Source: Myxococcota bacterium (lineage in GTDB: Bacteria > Myxococcota_A > Polyangia > JAAYKL01). From it: DNA of 64,000 nucleotides. This document shows, piece by piece, positions 18,436 through 28,834 of this stretch. Made by a program: the position numbers and the translations under genes. Positions within the stretch are counted from its first letter, which is position 1. Every line of letters starts with the position of its first letter. The DNA lies in NCBI GenBank assembly GCA_030065855.1, contig JASJCT010000007.1, positions 1 through 64,000 on the forward strand, given 5' to 3'. The notes below the pieces were generated by a model that was not told the origin of the DNA, did not search any database, and saw only the letters and a list, made by a program, of their open reading frames with translations.

Positions 18436-20085
18436 TTAGAGAATGACCTTGCCGGTGCGGGCATCCACGATAATGCGGTCCCGTTTGCTGCTGATGAACG
18501 CGTATGCAGGGACCAGCTCGTTGCCAGAAGCGCCGTACACCGGTTCCACGGTCACCAGGGTCACCGGCTGTTTGGATATCTTGGCAATGTGATCAGCAGC
18601 GATACCCACGGCCGAACTTGGGGCGATTATCTGATTTAGGATAGTGGCATTGCTCTTTTTCTCAACGGTAATTTGGGGCCACATAATCGCCTCAGAAGCG
18701 ACCTGACCATCGTTGACAATAAGTTCATAATGGAATTGGTCGCCATTTTTCTCGATGCTGAGGCCATCGCGAACGGGCAGGTAGCGCAGTATGTATGCGA
18801 CGGTTATGTCATTGGCGGTAAGTGGGATAATGTAATTCACTGCCGCGCCTTCTGGCATTTTGTTCCCGATGAAGGCAGTGGCAATTTGTTCTGCTTCAGC
18901 CTGGGTAATGGGCGTTTTAGCCATAAACTCTTGGGAGTTGCGATAGATGTCGACTTTGGGTTGGTCCCATTGGCCCAAGGTGTAGTGGTTCTGTGCCAGC
19001 TTCCTGAAGGTGTCTTTAAATGTACGTTTATCAGCCAGCAGGGTCTTTGCAACGGTTACCTGGCTATTTAACGCGGTCACTTGATCTGCGGATAGCTCTT
19101 TGTTGGAGGGGATATTACTGGGTTTATAGTCGGAGATGCCGCCATCTTCACGGAAGTAGATCCGCCAGCGATCGCTCTCGTTGCCCGGCTCATTGGCCTT
19201 GTACCAGACCCAAGCCATGGTGTGGCCGCCGGCTTCCAGATTGTCGAACAGGCGTCTTGTAACTGCCACGTCGGCATTGGCACCGTCCCACGTCACTTCC
19301 GTGTACCCCATCACACCTTTGCAGCTTGGACCCATCTTGTCATCCCAATTGCCTGTTTTCAGTGTCAAACAAGTCAGGGTTGCGACATATTGGGCAACGA
19401 TTTCCCCATCATCAAAATCGTCGTAATACGTATAGGAACCTGCAGTGCAGATCGCCCCGCTAGTGCCGTGACCCGTGTGAAACTGAAACCCGACTGCCGA
19501 GTTCGTATAATTGGCCATGAGGGACTGCTTGTTGGTGTCTTGATCGACGCCGAGGTTTGTGTATCCCATCTGTTCAAATCGATCGATGGCATCCTCGCCG
19601 TCTTGTGGGTTTAGGTTATCGTTCACCCAGGTGACGGTGAAGGACTTAATATCTTCAGTGTCGGTATCCGTGTCGGTGTCCGTATCAGTGTCGGTGTCCG
19701 TATCAGTGTCAGTGTCCGTGTCGGTGTCCGTGTCGGTGTCCGTATCAGTATCGGTGTCAGTATCCGTGTCGGTATCCGTATCGGTGTCAGTGTCAGTATC
19801 CGTATCCGTATCTGAGTCTGTATCCGTGTCGGTGTCGGAATCCGTATCAGTGTCTGAATCGCTGTCCGAATCCGAGTCGCTGTCTGAATCCGAATCGCTG
19901 TCTGAATCCGAATCGCTGTCAGAGTCTGAATCGCTGTCCGAATCCGAATCGCTGTCTGAATCCGAATCGCTGTCTGAATCCGGTCCTACATTGTTATTGG
20001 AATCATCATCGTCGCCGCAGGCCCCAATGAGGGTTGCCATCATAACGATGGCAATAAGGTTCAAAATAAATTTCCAGTGTTTCAT
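18436..20085 (-). CDS. Lipoprotein with Ser/Thr-Asp stalk and caspase/gingipain-like domain (tentative)
   Basis: The 549-residue product has AAGGAG before the ATG and a lipobox LIGACG. About 110 residues of (Ser-Asp)n then (Thr-Asp)n form a stalk. The domain from about 145 carries [11 protein letters not shown] and, further on, [15 protein letters not shown] His-Gly followed by a Cys on a later strand end resembles the catalytic dyad of clan CD peptidases (caspase/gingipain), but overall identity is not obvious. The C-terminal 150 residues end [18 protein letters not shown], PepSY-like. It is divergent from the serpin gene at 20426. Peptidase activity is a hypothesis. Confidence 0.5.
   Translation of the reverse strand: MKHWKFILNLIAIVMMATLIGACGDDDDSNNNVGPDSDSDSDSDSDSDSDSDSDSDSDSDSDSDSDSDSDSDSDSDSDTDTDSDTDTDTDSDTDTDTDTDTDTDTDTDTDTDTDTDTDTDTDTDTDTDTDTDTDTDTDTDTDTEDIKSFTVTWVNDNLNPQDGEDAIDRFEQMGYTNLGVDQDTNKQSLMANYTNSAVGFQFHTGHGTSGAICTAGSYTYYDDFDDGEIVAQYVATLTCLTLKTGNWDDKMGPSCKGVMGYTEVTWDGANADVAVTRRLFDNLEAGGHTMAWVWYKANEPGNESDRWRIYFREDGGISDYKPSNIPSNKELSADQVTALNSQVTVAKTLLADKRTFKDTFRKLAQNHYTLGQWDQPKVDIYRNSQEFMAKTPITQAEAEQIATAFIGNKMPEGAAVNYIIPLTANDITVAYILRYLPVRDGLSIEKNGDQFHYELIVNDGQVASEAIMWPQITVEKKSNATILNQIIAPSSAVGIAADHIAKISKQPVTLVTVEPVYGASGNELVPAYAFISSKRDRIIVDARTGKVIL
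19655..19982 (-). repeat. Long 6-bp coding repeat (Ser-Asp then Thr-Asp)
   Basis: About 330 bases of six-base units encode the acidic stalk of the lipoprotein above. The block is split into an AG/TC-type Ser-Asp half and an AC/GT-type Thr-Asp half. It also opens a spurious long reading frame of alternating Ser-Val on the plus strand. Confidence 0.85.
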
Positions 20086-20425
20086 GTTACCAAACTCCTT
20101 ACTTTTGTTGTGATTCCCCTGCGTGTTTAGCTATCAAAGACACCGATTTTCTGCCTAGAAATAACAAGTCGTGTAACATTATACTTTGTACGAAGTTGGA
20201 AATTCAAGGATATTTTAAGCATATTTTTTGCTGAATTCCTCATTTCCAGTTCTATTTCAGGCACCATGGATATTAATAAAAATGGAAATTAATAATGTCA
20301 GATAGTTTCTCGCGTCCGTCCTTAAAATTGCCTGGGGAATGGCCTGGATATGGCCTGTTCACAGGGACCTTCTTTTGCTATCTTAAGCATCAGAAAGAAT
20401 CAGTTCACCCAAAAAGGAATGCACG
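20086..20425. promoter_or_regulatory. 340-bp divergent intergenic region
   Basis: It separates the caspase-like lipoprotein from the serpin. It is AT-rich in the middle (20200-20300) and holds a direct repeat of ATGGCCTG at about 20339 and 20351. It must contain two promoters, but I could not assign -35/-10 boxes with confidence. No reading frame of interest is present. Confidence 0.35.
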
Positions 20426-21769
20426 ATGAAAAAGAGGTTAGCTATTGCTATGGTCGCAGGATTATTTGCCATTGGCTGTGCATCTGGCACGAAACAGCAG
20501 CCTGAGATTACAACAGACAAGCCTAAACCATCAGAGGACGTGGATGTGAAGCCGCCTGAACCAGATGCCCCAGTGACGCAACCCTCCCCAAACAGTGCAT
20601 CCCCTGCTCTTGAAGCAACAGACACTGATACGTCGCCGCAGCCCTCATCCCCGCAGACCGAGGCCTCAGAGGCGGACTTTGTGTTCGACCTCTATCGACA
20701 GCTACAAAAAGAACCCGGCAATATATTCTACTCGCCGTTCAGTATCTCTGTTGCCCTCTCCATGACTTACGCTGGGGCTCGCAATGAAACCGAAAGACAA
20801 ATGGCTGGGGTGCTTGGCTTTGATGCTCAGGAAGCCCAACATCCAAAGATGTCCAAAACCCTCTCTGAGCTTAACAGTATCAAAAAGGTCAAGCTGTTCA
20901 TCGCCAATGCTATTTGGCCGGCGATCCAATACCCGTTTAATCAGGATTTTATAAAAATTGAAAAAACACACTATAAAAGCTTTGTTCGAAATCTCGACTT
21001 TGCCCGAAAAACAGAGAAATCGCGCAAGATCATCAATACATGGGTGCGGCGTGCGACAAAGGGCAACATTGAGAATCTCATCGAACCCGGCATTCTCGAT
21101 GCTCTGACCCGTCTGGTGTTGACCAATGCAATCTATTTTAAGGGAAAGTGGGAGGCGCCGTTTAATCCGGATAATACGCGGCCAAGACCTTTTAACATTG
21201 CACCTGAAAAGACCGTCAAAGTACCGATGATGAGCCAAACGGGCAAGTTTAACTATTTTGACAACGATGCCATCCAGGCCATCGCCATGCCCTATGCGGG
21301 CGATCGCCTGGCCATGATCGCTGTTTTACCAAAAGAACGCGACGGGCTTGCCAAGCTCGAAGCAGAAGTGACCACCACAGCGGTTCAGACCTGGGTCGAA
21401 AAGATGGCGATGCAAGACGTCATGGTCCTATTTCCAAAGTTTAAAGTGGCGAGTTCATTTGAGCTTTCAGCGGCGCTCAAAACCATGGGCATGACCGATG
21501 CATTTTCGAACATCGCCGATTTTTCGGGCATGTTGGACATGACCAAGGCCAAAAAAGAAGAGGAACTGTACATTTCAAAGGTGGTTCATAAAGCCGTTGT
21601 GGAAGTGAATGAAAAAGGTACCGAAGCAGCCGCTGCCACTGCTGTGGTGATGCGCAAATACGGTGGTGCAGCCCAGTTTTTCGCCACTCGCCCGTTTTTG
21701 TTTTTCATCCGCGATACTCTTACTAAGGAAATTCTCTTTATCGGAAGAATGTCTGACCCGAACGCATAA
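20426..21769 (+). CDS. Serpin-family protease inhibitor lipoprotein
   Basis: The 447-residue product has a lipobox AIGCAS and a Pro/Thr-rich linker to about residue 80. A complete serpin fold follows: FYSPFSISVALSMTYAGAR, LVLTNAIYFKGKWEAPF, the hinge VNEKGTEAAAATAV and the end FLFFIRD...FIGRMSDP. The small-residue hinge is that of inhibitory serpins. Counting from the hinge Gly as P15 puts Tyr (of RKYGG) at P1, within a Lys-Tyr-Gly stretch. Serpins trap serine or some cysteine peptidases irreversibly. Neighbours on both sides look like exported peptidases, so protection against self or foreign proteolysis at the cell surface is a fair inference. Confidence 0.93.
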   Translation: MKKRLAIAMVAGLFAIGCASGTKQQPEITTDKPKPSEDVDVKPPEPDAPVTQPSPNSASPALEATDTDTSPQPSSPQTEASEADFVFDLYRQLQKEPGNIFYSPFSISVALSMTYAGARNETERQMAGVLGFDAQEAQHPKMSKTLSELNSIKKVKLFIANAIWPAIQYPFNQDFIKIEKTHYKSFVRNLDFARKTEKSRKIINTWVRRATKGNIENLIEPGILDALTRLVLTNAIYFKGKWEAPFNPDNTRPRPFNIAPEKTVKVPMMSQTGKFNYFDNDAIQAIAMPYAGDRLAMIAVLPKERDGLAKLEAEVTTTAVQTWVEKMAMQDVMVLFPKFKVASSFELSAALKTMGMTDAFSNIADFSGMLDMTKAKKEEELYISKVVHKAVVEVNEKGTEAAAATAVVMRKYGGAAQFFATRPFLFFIRDTLTKEILFIGRMSDPNA

Positions 21770-21818
21770 GCTGTTTTCCGGAAACCGCCCCCTGGTCATT
21801 GGGGCTACGTCCCAGCGA

Positions 21819-23732
21819 TTAGAAGCTAAGGATGTGCGTCGTGAGCTCGACGAGCGTTCTAATCGGTGACGGGCGCCCCACTGTGTGGCATCCACAGCCA
21901 CTATCGTCTGCGCCTCCCTCAGAACTGTCGCCATCTGAATCACTATCGGCATCTGAATCACTATCGGCGTCTGAATCGCTATCGCTGTCCGAGTCGCTGT
22001 CACTGTCCGAGTCGCTGTCACTGTCTGAGTCGCTGTCTGAGTCACTATCTGAGTCAGTGTCCACGTCGGGTTCTCCCACTTCTATCGTAAACACCTGCTC
22101 TGTCGGCGCTTCGATAAAGGCATCCGATACAGCGAGCTTGACATCATGCGCACCGATATCTGCCAGACCAGGTGTACCGCTTAACACGCCTGTGCCATCG
22201 CCGTTATCCGTAAACGCCAGGAAAGTGGGGGCTGACTGGACTTCAAAGACCAGGCTCGCCGGGTCATCGTCGCTCACTGTGACATTGTAGGTATATGGTG
22301 ACTCAGCATGCGCGGCAGTGACTGGATCAGAGGTAAACACCGGCGTATCTGTAATTGCAAAATCGTCGATGCATATGTCGCTTGCCCAATAGCTGCCAGT
22401 TACTCCGCGCATGCGCACTCTGATCTGTTTTCCCGCATAGCTGGACAGATCGACTGTCTGTTTCAGCCAGACATCGCCGTGATCCCCGCTTAAATGATCT
22501 ACTTCCTCTTCCCAGGTGCCGTCTGCCCAGATGTCTACCCACAGATCTCCCATCTGGTCTTCGCCCTCCACATCGCTGAACATGTGGTACCAGAATAACA
22601 AGACAGGCTTTGACAGGGCTGAAAGATCAAATACCGGGCCCGTGTTATGCGCGGTCTTGTCTGGATTGTTGGAGTCTGACGCTTCCACATAGAGGTAGTT
22701 GCCGTCACCTGACGTATGGTCACCATCTGGGCCAGTGCATCCGGGGATGTCGCCTATTTTAGATGGCGTCGGCCCGGTGTGGACATGCCAGTCCAAATTG
22801 TCATCGCCGAGCTGTTTCCAGAATTCTTCGAGTTGGACCGTGCCTGCCTGGAATTGATCAAAATCTTGGACATATGGGAAATCACCGATATTCCCAGGAT
22901 CGGTGATAGAGAACTCTTTGTTTTCTCCAAAGACTTCGCTGTCACTCGCATTGGTTACCCTGATTTTGTAATCATCTCCGATGAGTTGATCCGCGGGCAC
23001 TGTCCAGCTGAAGGTTGCTTGACTCGCATCAACAGACGCTGCGATCTCAGTATCCACGCTGGTTCCCTTGTACAATTCAATTTTTACCGTGGCGATATCT
23101 TCCTTGGCATACCAGCCTATTTCGTACGTAAATCCCCGATCCCATTGTTCGCCTGATCCAGGCTCCTTAACGGAGATTGGACTGACCTCCTCCAGGGTAA
23201 ACACTGTGCCGCTCCAATAGCCCCTGTTTTGTGCATTCACGACCCAGTCGAACGTCCCGGTCTGGAATTCACCCTCTTCTGGAGGCCAGGGGTTCATGAT
23301 GTAAAACTGACCGTTGTCATACCCGTGACAATCGACAAAGTGCCCACCGCCGTTGTCCCAGTGCCAGAAAATAGCAAATGGGTGCATGTCGTCTATTTCC
23401 TGCATGGATTCCTGCTCATCTGGGTAACCACTCGATTCGTATAGGCATTCAACATCCCAATTTTGGAGGATATCCCTGATCACGCGCATGGGTTGGGGAT
23501 TGTTTTGCGATGTGATGAACTCCCCTGCTTCTTGCTGCGTGACATCGGTGCGACCGTAATACCAAAGTATGGCAGTTGACGCCCCAGCCCAGCACCATTG
23601 GCTGTATCGCTGTCCCACAAGGGGCACGTCCAGCACATCTGCCCGAACCGACGTTGTGAATCCCAATGACAGACAAACGAACAGGGTCGAGAGGTATATC
23701 GTTCTTTTTAATGGTGTTATTATTTTATCCAT
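21819..23732 (-). CDS. Exported papain-like (C39-type) cysteine peptidase with MAM-like and Ig-like domains
   Basis: The 637-residue product has a signal peptide ending near VRAD. Peptidase domain about 33-190: catalytic Cys in QRYSQWCWAGAS, His in GGGHFVDCHGYD and Asn in YIMNPW. Then a Ser-Pro-rich beta domain, a MAM/concanavalin-like domain (about 300-450, with DICIDDFAI), an Ig/cadherin-like domain to about 570, a Ser-Asp linker and a C-terminal SGCGCHTVGR. The Cys motif followed by a short tail recalls a MYXO-CTERM sorting signal, but the hydrophobic segment is poor. Start overlaps the stop of the gene at 23732 (TAATG), so the two are coupled. Tail-to-tail with the serpin. Confidence 0.8.
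   Translation of the reverse strand: MDKIITPLKRTIYLSTLFVCLSLGFTTSVRADVLDVPLVGQRYSQWCWAGASTAILWYYGRTDVTQQEAGEFITSQNNPQPMRVIRDILQNWDVECLYESSGYPDEQESMQEIDDMHPFAIFWHWDNGGGHFVDCHGYDNGQFYIMNPWPPEEGEFQTGTFDWVVNAQNRGYWSGTVFTLEEVSPISVKEPGSGEQWDRGFTYEIGWYAKEDIATVKIELYKGTSVDTEIAASVDASQATFSWTVPADQLIGDDYKIRVTNASDSEVFGENKEFSITDPGNIGDFPYVQDFDQFQAGTVQLEEFWKQLGDDNLDWHVHTGPTPSKIGDIPGCTGPDGDHTSGDGNYLYVEASDSNNPDKTAHNTGPVFDLSALSKPVLLFWYHMFSDVEGEDQMGDLWVDIWADGTWEEEVDHLSGDHGDVWLKQTVDLSSYAGKQIRVRMRGVTGSYWASDICIDDFAITDTPVFTSDPVTAAHAESPYTYNVTVSDDDPASLVFEVQSAPTFLAFTDNGDGTGVLSGTPGLADIGAHDVKLAVSDAFIEAPTEQVFTIEVGEPDVDTDSDSDSDSDSDSDSDSDSDSDSDSDSDSDADSDSDADSDSDGDSSEGGADDSGCGCHTVGRPSPIRTLVELTTHILSF
21928..22066 (-). repeat. 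6-bp coding repeat (Ser-Asp/Ala-Asp linker)
   Basis: Six-base units encode the linker between the Ig-like domain and the C-terminal Cys motif of the peptidase. Unit sequence resembles the other three Ser-Asp blocks in the window. Confidence 0.8.
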
Positions 23733-24424
23733 TATTGCACCCCGCTTGCCAGTGTTGCTGAGATTCTCTTTTGCAGGATCTGAATGGTTTGTGCCATCGT
23801 AGAGAGTTCCCCATACTTGATGCGGTCCCCTCTTGAAAAATCAATGAGGGTCAGGTTGTCAGGGCCCAGTTCAGGGATAGAAAATGCATAGGTCTGCGCC
23901 TGATCGCAAACGTAAAGCTTAAAAGCGTTCTGGCTGCGCGGCCATTTTTTAAAGACGGTTGTCAACTCCCTGGCAAGCGCCTTGTATCCCAGGGATCCGA
24001 TTTCAAAATCATCTCTGTTTTTGTAGCGATCCACTGACATAAAAAGCTTGAGTTGACCGTTAAATTTCACCGGAAAGAGGTACGTATCAATTGGATTGCT
24101 CAATGCATCGGGTGATTTGCATTTGCCGTCCCTGCAAGCAGCAACTTTATTAGGGACAATAACGTTGAGGCGAAGTGGACTGCCCAGGGTTGCATTCTTA
24201 GCAGTCTCATTGGGGGCTAAGTCGAAGCGTTTTCTCGTGGTCTCGGTAAGTGCGCGGGTCAGGAAATCTCTAAATCCCTGCTCAGCGACCACCGTCGCCC
24301 TTGTGGTCCTAGGTTTTATAGCATCTTGAGCGCTAGCCGAAGCGCAGGCCAGTAGGACCGTGCAGACACTCACTGCAAAAAATGCAGCACAATAGTCTGT
24401 TCTGCTATGGGTAATGAGTTTCAT
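23732..24424 (-). CDS. Exported protein coupled to the papain-like peptidase
   Basis: AAAGGAGG nine bases before the ATG gives a 230-residue product. A signal peptide ends near ASASAQ. The mature protein has a helical N-terminal half and a beta-rich middle with a Cys pair (AACRDGKCKSP). I recognise no family. The stop and the peptidase start share TAATG, so the two are made together in a fixed ratio. A chaperone, propeptide-like or inhibitory partner for the peptidase is possible but only inferred from coupling. Confidence 0.6.
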   Translation of the reverse strand: MKLITHSRTDYCAAFFAVSVCTVLLACASASAQDAIKPRTTRATVVAEQGFRDFLTRALTETTRKRFDLAPNETAKNATLGSPLRLNVIVPNKVAACRDGKCKSPDALSNPIDTYLFPVKFNGQLKLFMSVDRYKNRDDFEIGSLGYKALARELTTVFKKWPRSQNAFKLYVCDQAQTYAFSIPELGPDNLTLIDFSRGDRIKYGELSTMAQTIQILQKRISATLASGVQ

Positions 24425-24576
24425 TCTAACAACCTCCTTTGTTCAATTCTTTATTTAAATCAATCACATAAAGAATATTAATACGCCGTCTAGAATAAAA
24501 CATCACGGCGAGGGCCGGCTGTCAAGCGATTTCTCTTTTTTCTGTATTTTCGACTATGTAGTGGAAGAGGGCACGA

Positions 24577-25815
24577 TTATAAATCAAACTTTTTGAGCTT
24601 ACCGGCACGGGCCAGCATACAGCCCATGAGCTCTTTGCCCATGATCCGTCCGAGGCTGCCGTTTAGGCATTCCTGTTCGGTAAATTTCTCTGAACGGTCA
24701 TACCCTCTGTTGACGCTGCTGAAAATGGCGACCGGCACACTGTGGTGGGAATGCTTGCCGAGCAAGGCAGGGGTCGAGTGATCCCCTGTTACTACTATGA
24801 CATCTCTTGATAGATCCATTACGTCTAGAATATCTGGGAATACTTGGTCAAACGCCTCGAGTGATTGCACCTTTCCAAGGAAGTCCTTGTCTTCGCCCTT
24901 CGAGTCTGGTGTTTTGTAATGCATGAAGAAGAACGTTCCCGTGTCATAGGCCTGGCGCAGCTGGCTTACCTTGTCTCTTAAATTACTTAGGGGGTCGCAC
25001 GCGGTCATGCCGAGCAGCTTGGCAATCCCCCTGTAGAGGGGATAATCGGCAATGGCCACGCAGTCCATGCCATGGAGTTCGGAAAGTGTGGGAAGATCTG
25101 GTCGGCTTGAAAATCCACGCAAGAGGATGCCATGACCTGGAAAGGTTTTATCCAACACTTGGGAGGCCTGGGCGGTAATTTGGTTGATGATCGCAGCCGT
25201 CCTCTCTGCTGCTGAGCTGTCTGACACTGTTGCTGTTGAGGTGAGAATCGGCTTTCCCTCTTCTCCAGGATCCGTGTCCGTGATGTCAGGTGAGAGCTGT
25301 TTGCTCGGTTTCTTTAGAAACAGCACGCCCCGGTGTTCCCGAGTTGAAACAAATTTGACCCGGATACCATCTACCGTTACTTCCCGGTTGAGGCAATCGA
25401 CAAGGGGCCCGGCATCAATCCTCCCGGCGCGGCGGTCCGTAACAATGCCATCCTTTACAGATGCGACGTTCAGTCGCGCCACAATATCGCCCTTCTCAAT
25501 CGGGATATCGAGATCTATGGCCTCGAGAATACCCCTGCCGATATGGTTTTGCTCATCGAGGGGGTCATAGCCAAATAAGGCGAAATGGCCGGCTGCACTG
25601 CCCGGAATGATGCCCCGGGCAACTGGATATTGGTTTCCGAGCACTGTTTCTTTGCGCTGAACAAAGGCATCCAGATGGGGCAACGCCGCGTACTCGAGCT
25701 CAGATTTATTGTCGAAATTGGGGTGTCCCAAGCCACCCAAGCCATCAACAATAATCAGTAGGATACGGTTGTCACTTTGTTTTCGATATTGAGAAAGCAA
25801 CTGCTGCTCTAACAT
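24577..25815 (-). CDS. apgM: Cofactor-independent phosphoglycerate mutase, archaeal (ApgM) type
   Basis: The 412-residue protein carries the alkaline-phosphatase-superfamily motifs: LLIIVDGLGGLG near the start, PGSAAGHFALFGYDP with the nucleophilic Ser, ARLNVASV, and a metal-binding VVTGDHSTPALLGKHSHHSVP. It interconverts 3- and 2-phosphoglycerate in glycolysis. Length and motifs fit the ApgM branch rather than bacterial GpmI. AAGGAG is seven bases before the ATG. It is downstream of acnA on the same strand with a 116-bp gap. Confidence 0.92.
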   Translation of the reverse strand: MLEQQLLSQYRKQSDNRILLIIVDGLGGLGHPNFDNKSELEYAALPHLDAFVQRKETVLGNQYPVARGIIPGSAAGHFALFGYDPLDEQNHIGRGILEAIDLDIPIEKGDIVARLNVASVKDGIVTDRRAGRIDAGPLVDCLNREVTVDGIRVKFVSTREHRGVLFLKKPSKQLSPDITDTDPGEEGKPILTSTATVSDSSAAERTAAIINQITAQASQVLDKTFPGHGILLRGFSSRPDLPTLSELHGMDCVAIADYPLYRGIAKLLGMTACDPLSNLRDKVSQLRQAYDTGTFFFMHYKTPDSKGEDKDFLGKVQSLEAFDQVFPDILDVMDLSRDVIVVTGDHSTPALLGKHSHHSVPVAIFSSVNRGYDRSEKFTEQECLNGSLGRIMGKELMGCMLARAGKLKKFDL

Positions 25816-25931
25816 TCACGACTCCTTTAAATAATAACAATAGCTTTAATTGGGTTTCTATTTCTGTCCAAGGGGATTCATTTATTTATTAATTTTGTTT
25901 GCGTATTTTCGCTCCTCGTAAAAATGCATTT

Positions 25932-28706
25932 TCATTCATACACGGAACCAGGCCTTTTGCCAAATTCGTGCGGTGGTTCAGTAGCAGTCAGAAATTGACG
26001 AAGTACGGTGTGCAGAATGCCGCCGTTTTTAAAGTACGCGACTTCAATCGGTGTGTCCAATCGACAACGTGTTTTCATCTCTCGAAGTTGGTCACCTTCG
26101 GATTGAATAGTGACAACCACTTCGGCCCCTGGTTTTAAGTCGTCGTCAATGTCTATGGTGTAGGTCTCTTTGCCAGTCAAGCCCAGGGTCTGGGGCGTGG
26201 TTCCTTCTGGCAACTGCAGGGGCAGCACGCCCATGCCGACGAGGTTGCTGCGGTGGATGCGCTCAAACGAAACAGCAATGACGGCCCGTATGCCCAAGAG
26301 TCGGGAGCCCTTGGCTGCCCAGTCGCGACTCGATCCCATGCCATAGTCCTTGCCAGCCAGGACAATTGTGGGTGTGCTTTCAGACTTGTAGCGGTTTGCA
26401 GCTTGGAAAATCGCCATTACCTCGCCGCTCGGTACATGGGTCGTGAATCCCCCTTCTGTGCCGGGCGCCATTTCGTTCCTCAAGCGAATGTTGGCAAAGG
26501 TGCCGCGGGTCATGACCTTGTCGTTGCCCCGCCGACTGCCATAGGAATTGAAGTCTGCCGGTGCCACGCCGTTTTCGATGAGATATTGTCCAGCTGGTGT
26601 ATTCGACCCAATGGCACCGGCCGGGCTGATATGGTCGGTTGTAACGCTGTCCCGGACATACACGAGCACGCGCGCGTCGCGAATCGGGGAAATGGCCGCG
26701 GGTGTTTCTTCTAGGTCTTCAAAGAACGGTGGCTCTTGAAGATACGTTGATGCTGCATGCCAGGCATAGAGGGGGCTATCGCCACTACCAATTTGATTCC
26801 AACGGTCGTTTGACGCCTCGATGCCCTCGTATCGCTCGCTAAAGACCGCGGGTTGCATGGCTTGGCGCCACAGCGCTGCAATCTCATCTGCACTGGGCCA
26901 AATATCTTTTAGGGGCACGGGGTTGCCCTGGTTGTCTTGTCCGATGGGCTCGGTATCGAGGTCGATATCCACAGTGCCGGCAAGTGCATAGGCAACCACC
27001 AAGGGCGGGGATGCCAGGTAGTTTGCCTTTACATGAGGATTGATGCGCCCTTCAAAGTTGCGATTGCCCGAAAGCACGCTGGCCACGACCAAATCCCCGC
27101 TTTCAACTGCCCGCGCAATCGGCGGCGGCAGGGGACCTGAGTTACCGATGCACGTGGTGCATCCGTATCCCACAACGTGAAAGCCGAGCGCTTCGAGGTG
27201 CGGCATGAGCCCTGTACTCTTTAAGTAGTCGGTCACCACAATCGACCCAGGGGCAAGGCTGGTTTTGACCCAGGGCTTTACAGCGAGGCCTCGCTCGACC
27301 GCCTTTTTGGCCAGCAACCCTGCGGCAAGGACGACCGATGGATTCGAGGTATTGGTGCAGCTCGTGATAGCAGCAATGGCCACAGCGCCATGGCCAAGTT
27401 CGATTGTCGTGCCGTCTTCGAGCACTGCGGGTGCGGTCTGAGATGTTTCGCCTTGTGTTAAACCGTATCCCCGCTCTTCTGGCGGGGCCGATAGATCCCG
27501 TTGCCAGTTCGCTTTCATATTGGTCAGGGAGATGCGGTCCTGAGGGCGCTTGGGACCGGCCAAGCTCGTCTCAATGCGCCCGAGGTCGACCTCCACAACA
27601 TCTTCGAATATAGGGTCTGGGGTCTCATCGGTGCGATAGAGGCCCTGTGCCTGGCAATAGGCCCACACCCGTTGGATCAGGGATGGATTCCGGCCCGTGC
27701 CGCTCAAGTAGTCCAACGTGCGGTCATCTACTGGAAAATAGCTGATGGTCGCGCCGTATTCAGGGGCCATATTGGCGATGGTTGCCCGATCTTGTACGGT
27801 TAGGCTGGAAAGCCCCTGTCCGAAAAACTCGACAAATTTACCGACGACCCCCTTCTCGCGCAGTAGTTCGGTCACGCGCAGTACCAGGTCGGTCGCGGTC
27901 GCGCCGCTCGGCAGGGCGCCAACAAGCCTAACGCCAACGACCGAAGGCGCCAGCATGTACAGGGGTTGGCCCAGTATCACTGCCTCGGCTTCGATACCAC
28001 CAACCCCCCATCCGAGCACGCCCAGACCGCCTATCATGGGCGTGTGGGAGTCTGTGCCCACGAGGGTGTCTGGAAACAGGAGCGCCCCCCCTGCGGTATC
28101 TTCTTGTTGTACCACCTGGGCCAGATACTCCAAGTTGACCTGATGACAAATGCCGCTTTCAGGTGGAATCACCCGCAACCCCTCGAATGTTTTCTGTCCC
28201 CAGTGGAGAAACTCGTATCGCTCCCGATTCCGCTCGAATTCCAAATCCGAATTCAGTCGAAGTGCACTCGGTGTGGCAAATGCATCGACTTGAATGCTGT
28301 GGTCCACCACCAGGTCGACCGGAATCAGCGGGTTGATGCGCTTTGGATCCTTGCCAAACCGAGCCATGGCGCTCCTGAGGGCGGCCAGATCTACCAGTGC
28401 TGGCACGCCGGTAAAATCCTGCAACAGCACCCGGGCGGGTTTGTAAGGTACTTCGATGTTTCTAGGTGATTTGGGGTCGTAAGCAGCAAGGTCGGCGATA
28501 TCCCGCTTACCTACCTGGTGGCCGTCCTCGTTCCGGAGCAACGATTCCAGCACGATCTTCATCGAAAAGGGCCATTGAGAGATATCATGTCCAACCGCCG
28601 CTGCCAGTCGGCCCAAATCAAAATACGAGACATCCCCGCCCGCTGCGATCAATTTACTGCGTGCGCCAAAACTATCTAATGAGGGTATCTTCTTCATGCT
28701 CGCCAT
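25932..28706 (-). CDS. acnA: Aconitate hydratase A
   Basis: The 924-residue protein matches the AcnA/IRP1 type over its full length. [4Fe-4S] ligands are in [13 protein letters not shown] and [14 protein letters not shown], and the swivel domain carries [12 protein letters not shown] and [15 protein letters not shown]. It isomerises citrate to isocitrate. ATG 28706 or the next ATG (28697, with AGGA nine bases upstream) are both plausible. It is divergent from the rubredoxin-FMN fusion gene with 128 bp between. Confidence 0.96.
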   Translation of the reverse strand: MASMKKIPSLDSFGARSKLIAAGGDVSYFDLGRLAAAVGHDISQWPFSMKIVLESLLRNEDGHQVGKRDIADLAAYDPKSPRNIEVPYKPARVLLQDFTGVPALVDLAALRSAMARFGKDPKRINPLIPVDLVVDHSIQVDAFATPSALRLNSDLEFERNRERYEFLHWGQKTFEGLRVIPPESGICHQVNLEYLAQVVQQEDTAGGALLFPDTLVGTDSHTPMIGGLGVLGWGVGGIEAEAVILGQPLYMLAPSVVGVRLVGALPSGATATDLVLRVTELLREKGVVGKFVEFFGQGLSSLTVQDRATIANMAPEYGATISYFPVDDRTLDYLSGTGRNPSLIQRVWAYCQAQGLYRTDETPDPIFEDVVEVDLGRIETSLAGPKRPQDRISLTNMKANWQRDLSAPPEERGYGLTQGETSQTAPAVLEDGTTIELGHGAVAIAAITSCTNTSNPSVVLAAGLLAKKAVERGLAVKPWVKTSLAPGSIVVTDYLKSTGLMPHLEALGFHVVGYGCTTCIGNSGPLPPPIARAVESGDLVVASVLSGNRNFEGRINPHVKANYLASPPLVVAYALAGTVDIDLDTEPIGQDNQGNPVPLKDIWPSADEIAALWRQAMQPAVFSERYEGIEASNDRWNQIGSGDSPLYAWHAASTYLQEPPFFEDLEETPAAISPIRDARVLVYVRDSVTTDHISPAGAIGSNTPAGQYLIENGVAPADFNSYGSRRGNDKVMTRGTFANIRLRNEMAPGTEGGFTTHVPSGEVMAIFQAANRYKSESTPTIVLAGKDYGMGSSRDWAAKGSRLLGIRAVIAVSFERIHRSNLVGMGVLPLQLPEGTTPQTLGLTGKETYTIDIDDDLKPGAEVVVTIQSEGDQLREMKTRCRLDTPIEVAYFKNGGILHTVLRQFLTATEPPHEFGKRPGSVYE

Positions 28707-28834
28707 CCTGTATTGACCATCTCAACGATCATCTTCATTAATAGGTGTTTTGTTGGGATTGGCAACCCAAAGGCCAAAACTGAAGGTATACTCATTTTCA
28801 ATCTTCTGATACTCGGTATGAGGGAAGGTAATAG

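Noticed and set aside
19559-20113. Long plus-strand frame rich in Ser-Val and Ser-Glu
   Set aside because: It is the antisense shadow of the Ser-Asp/Thr-Asp repeat of the lipoprotein at 18436-20085, with no ribosome site.
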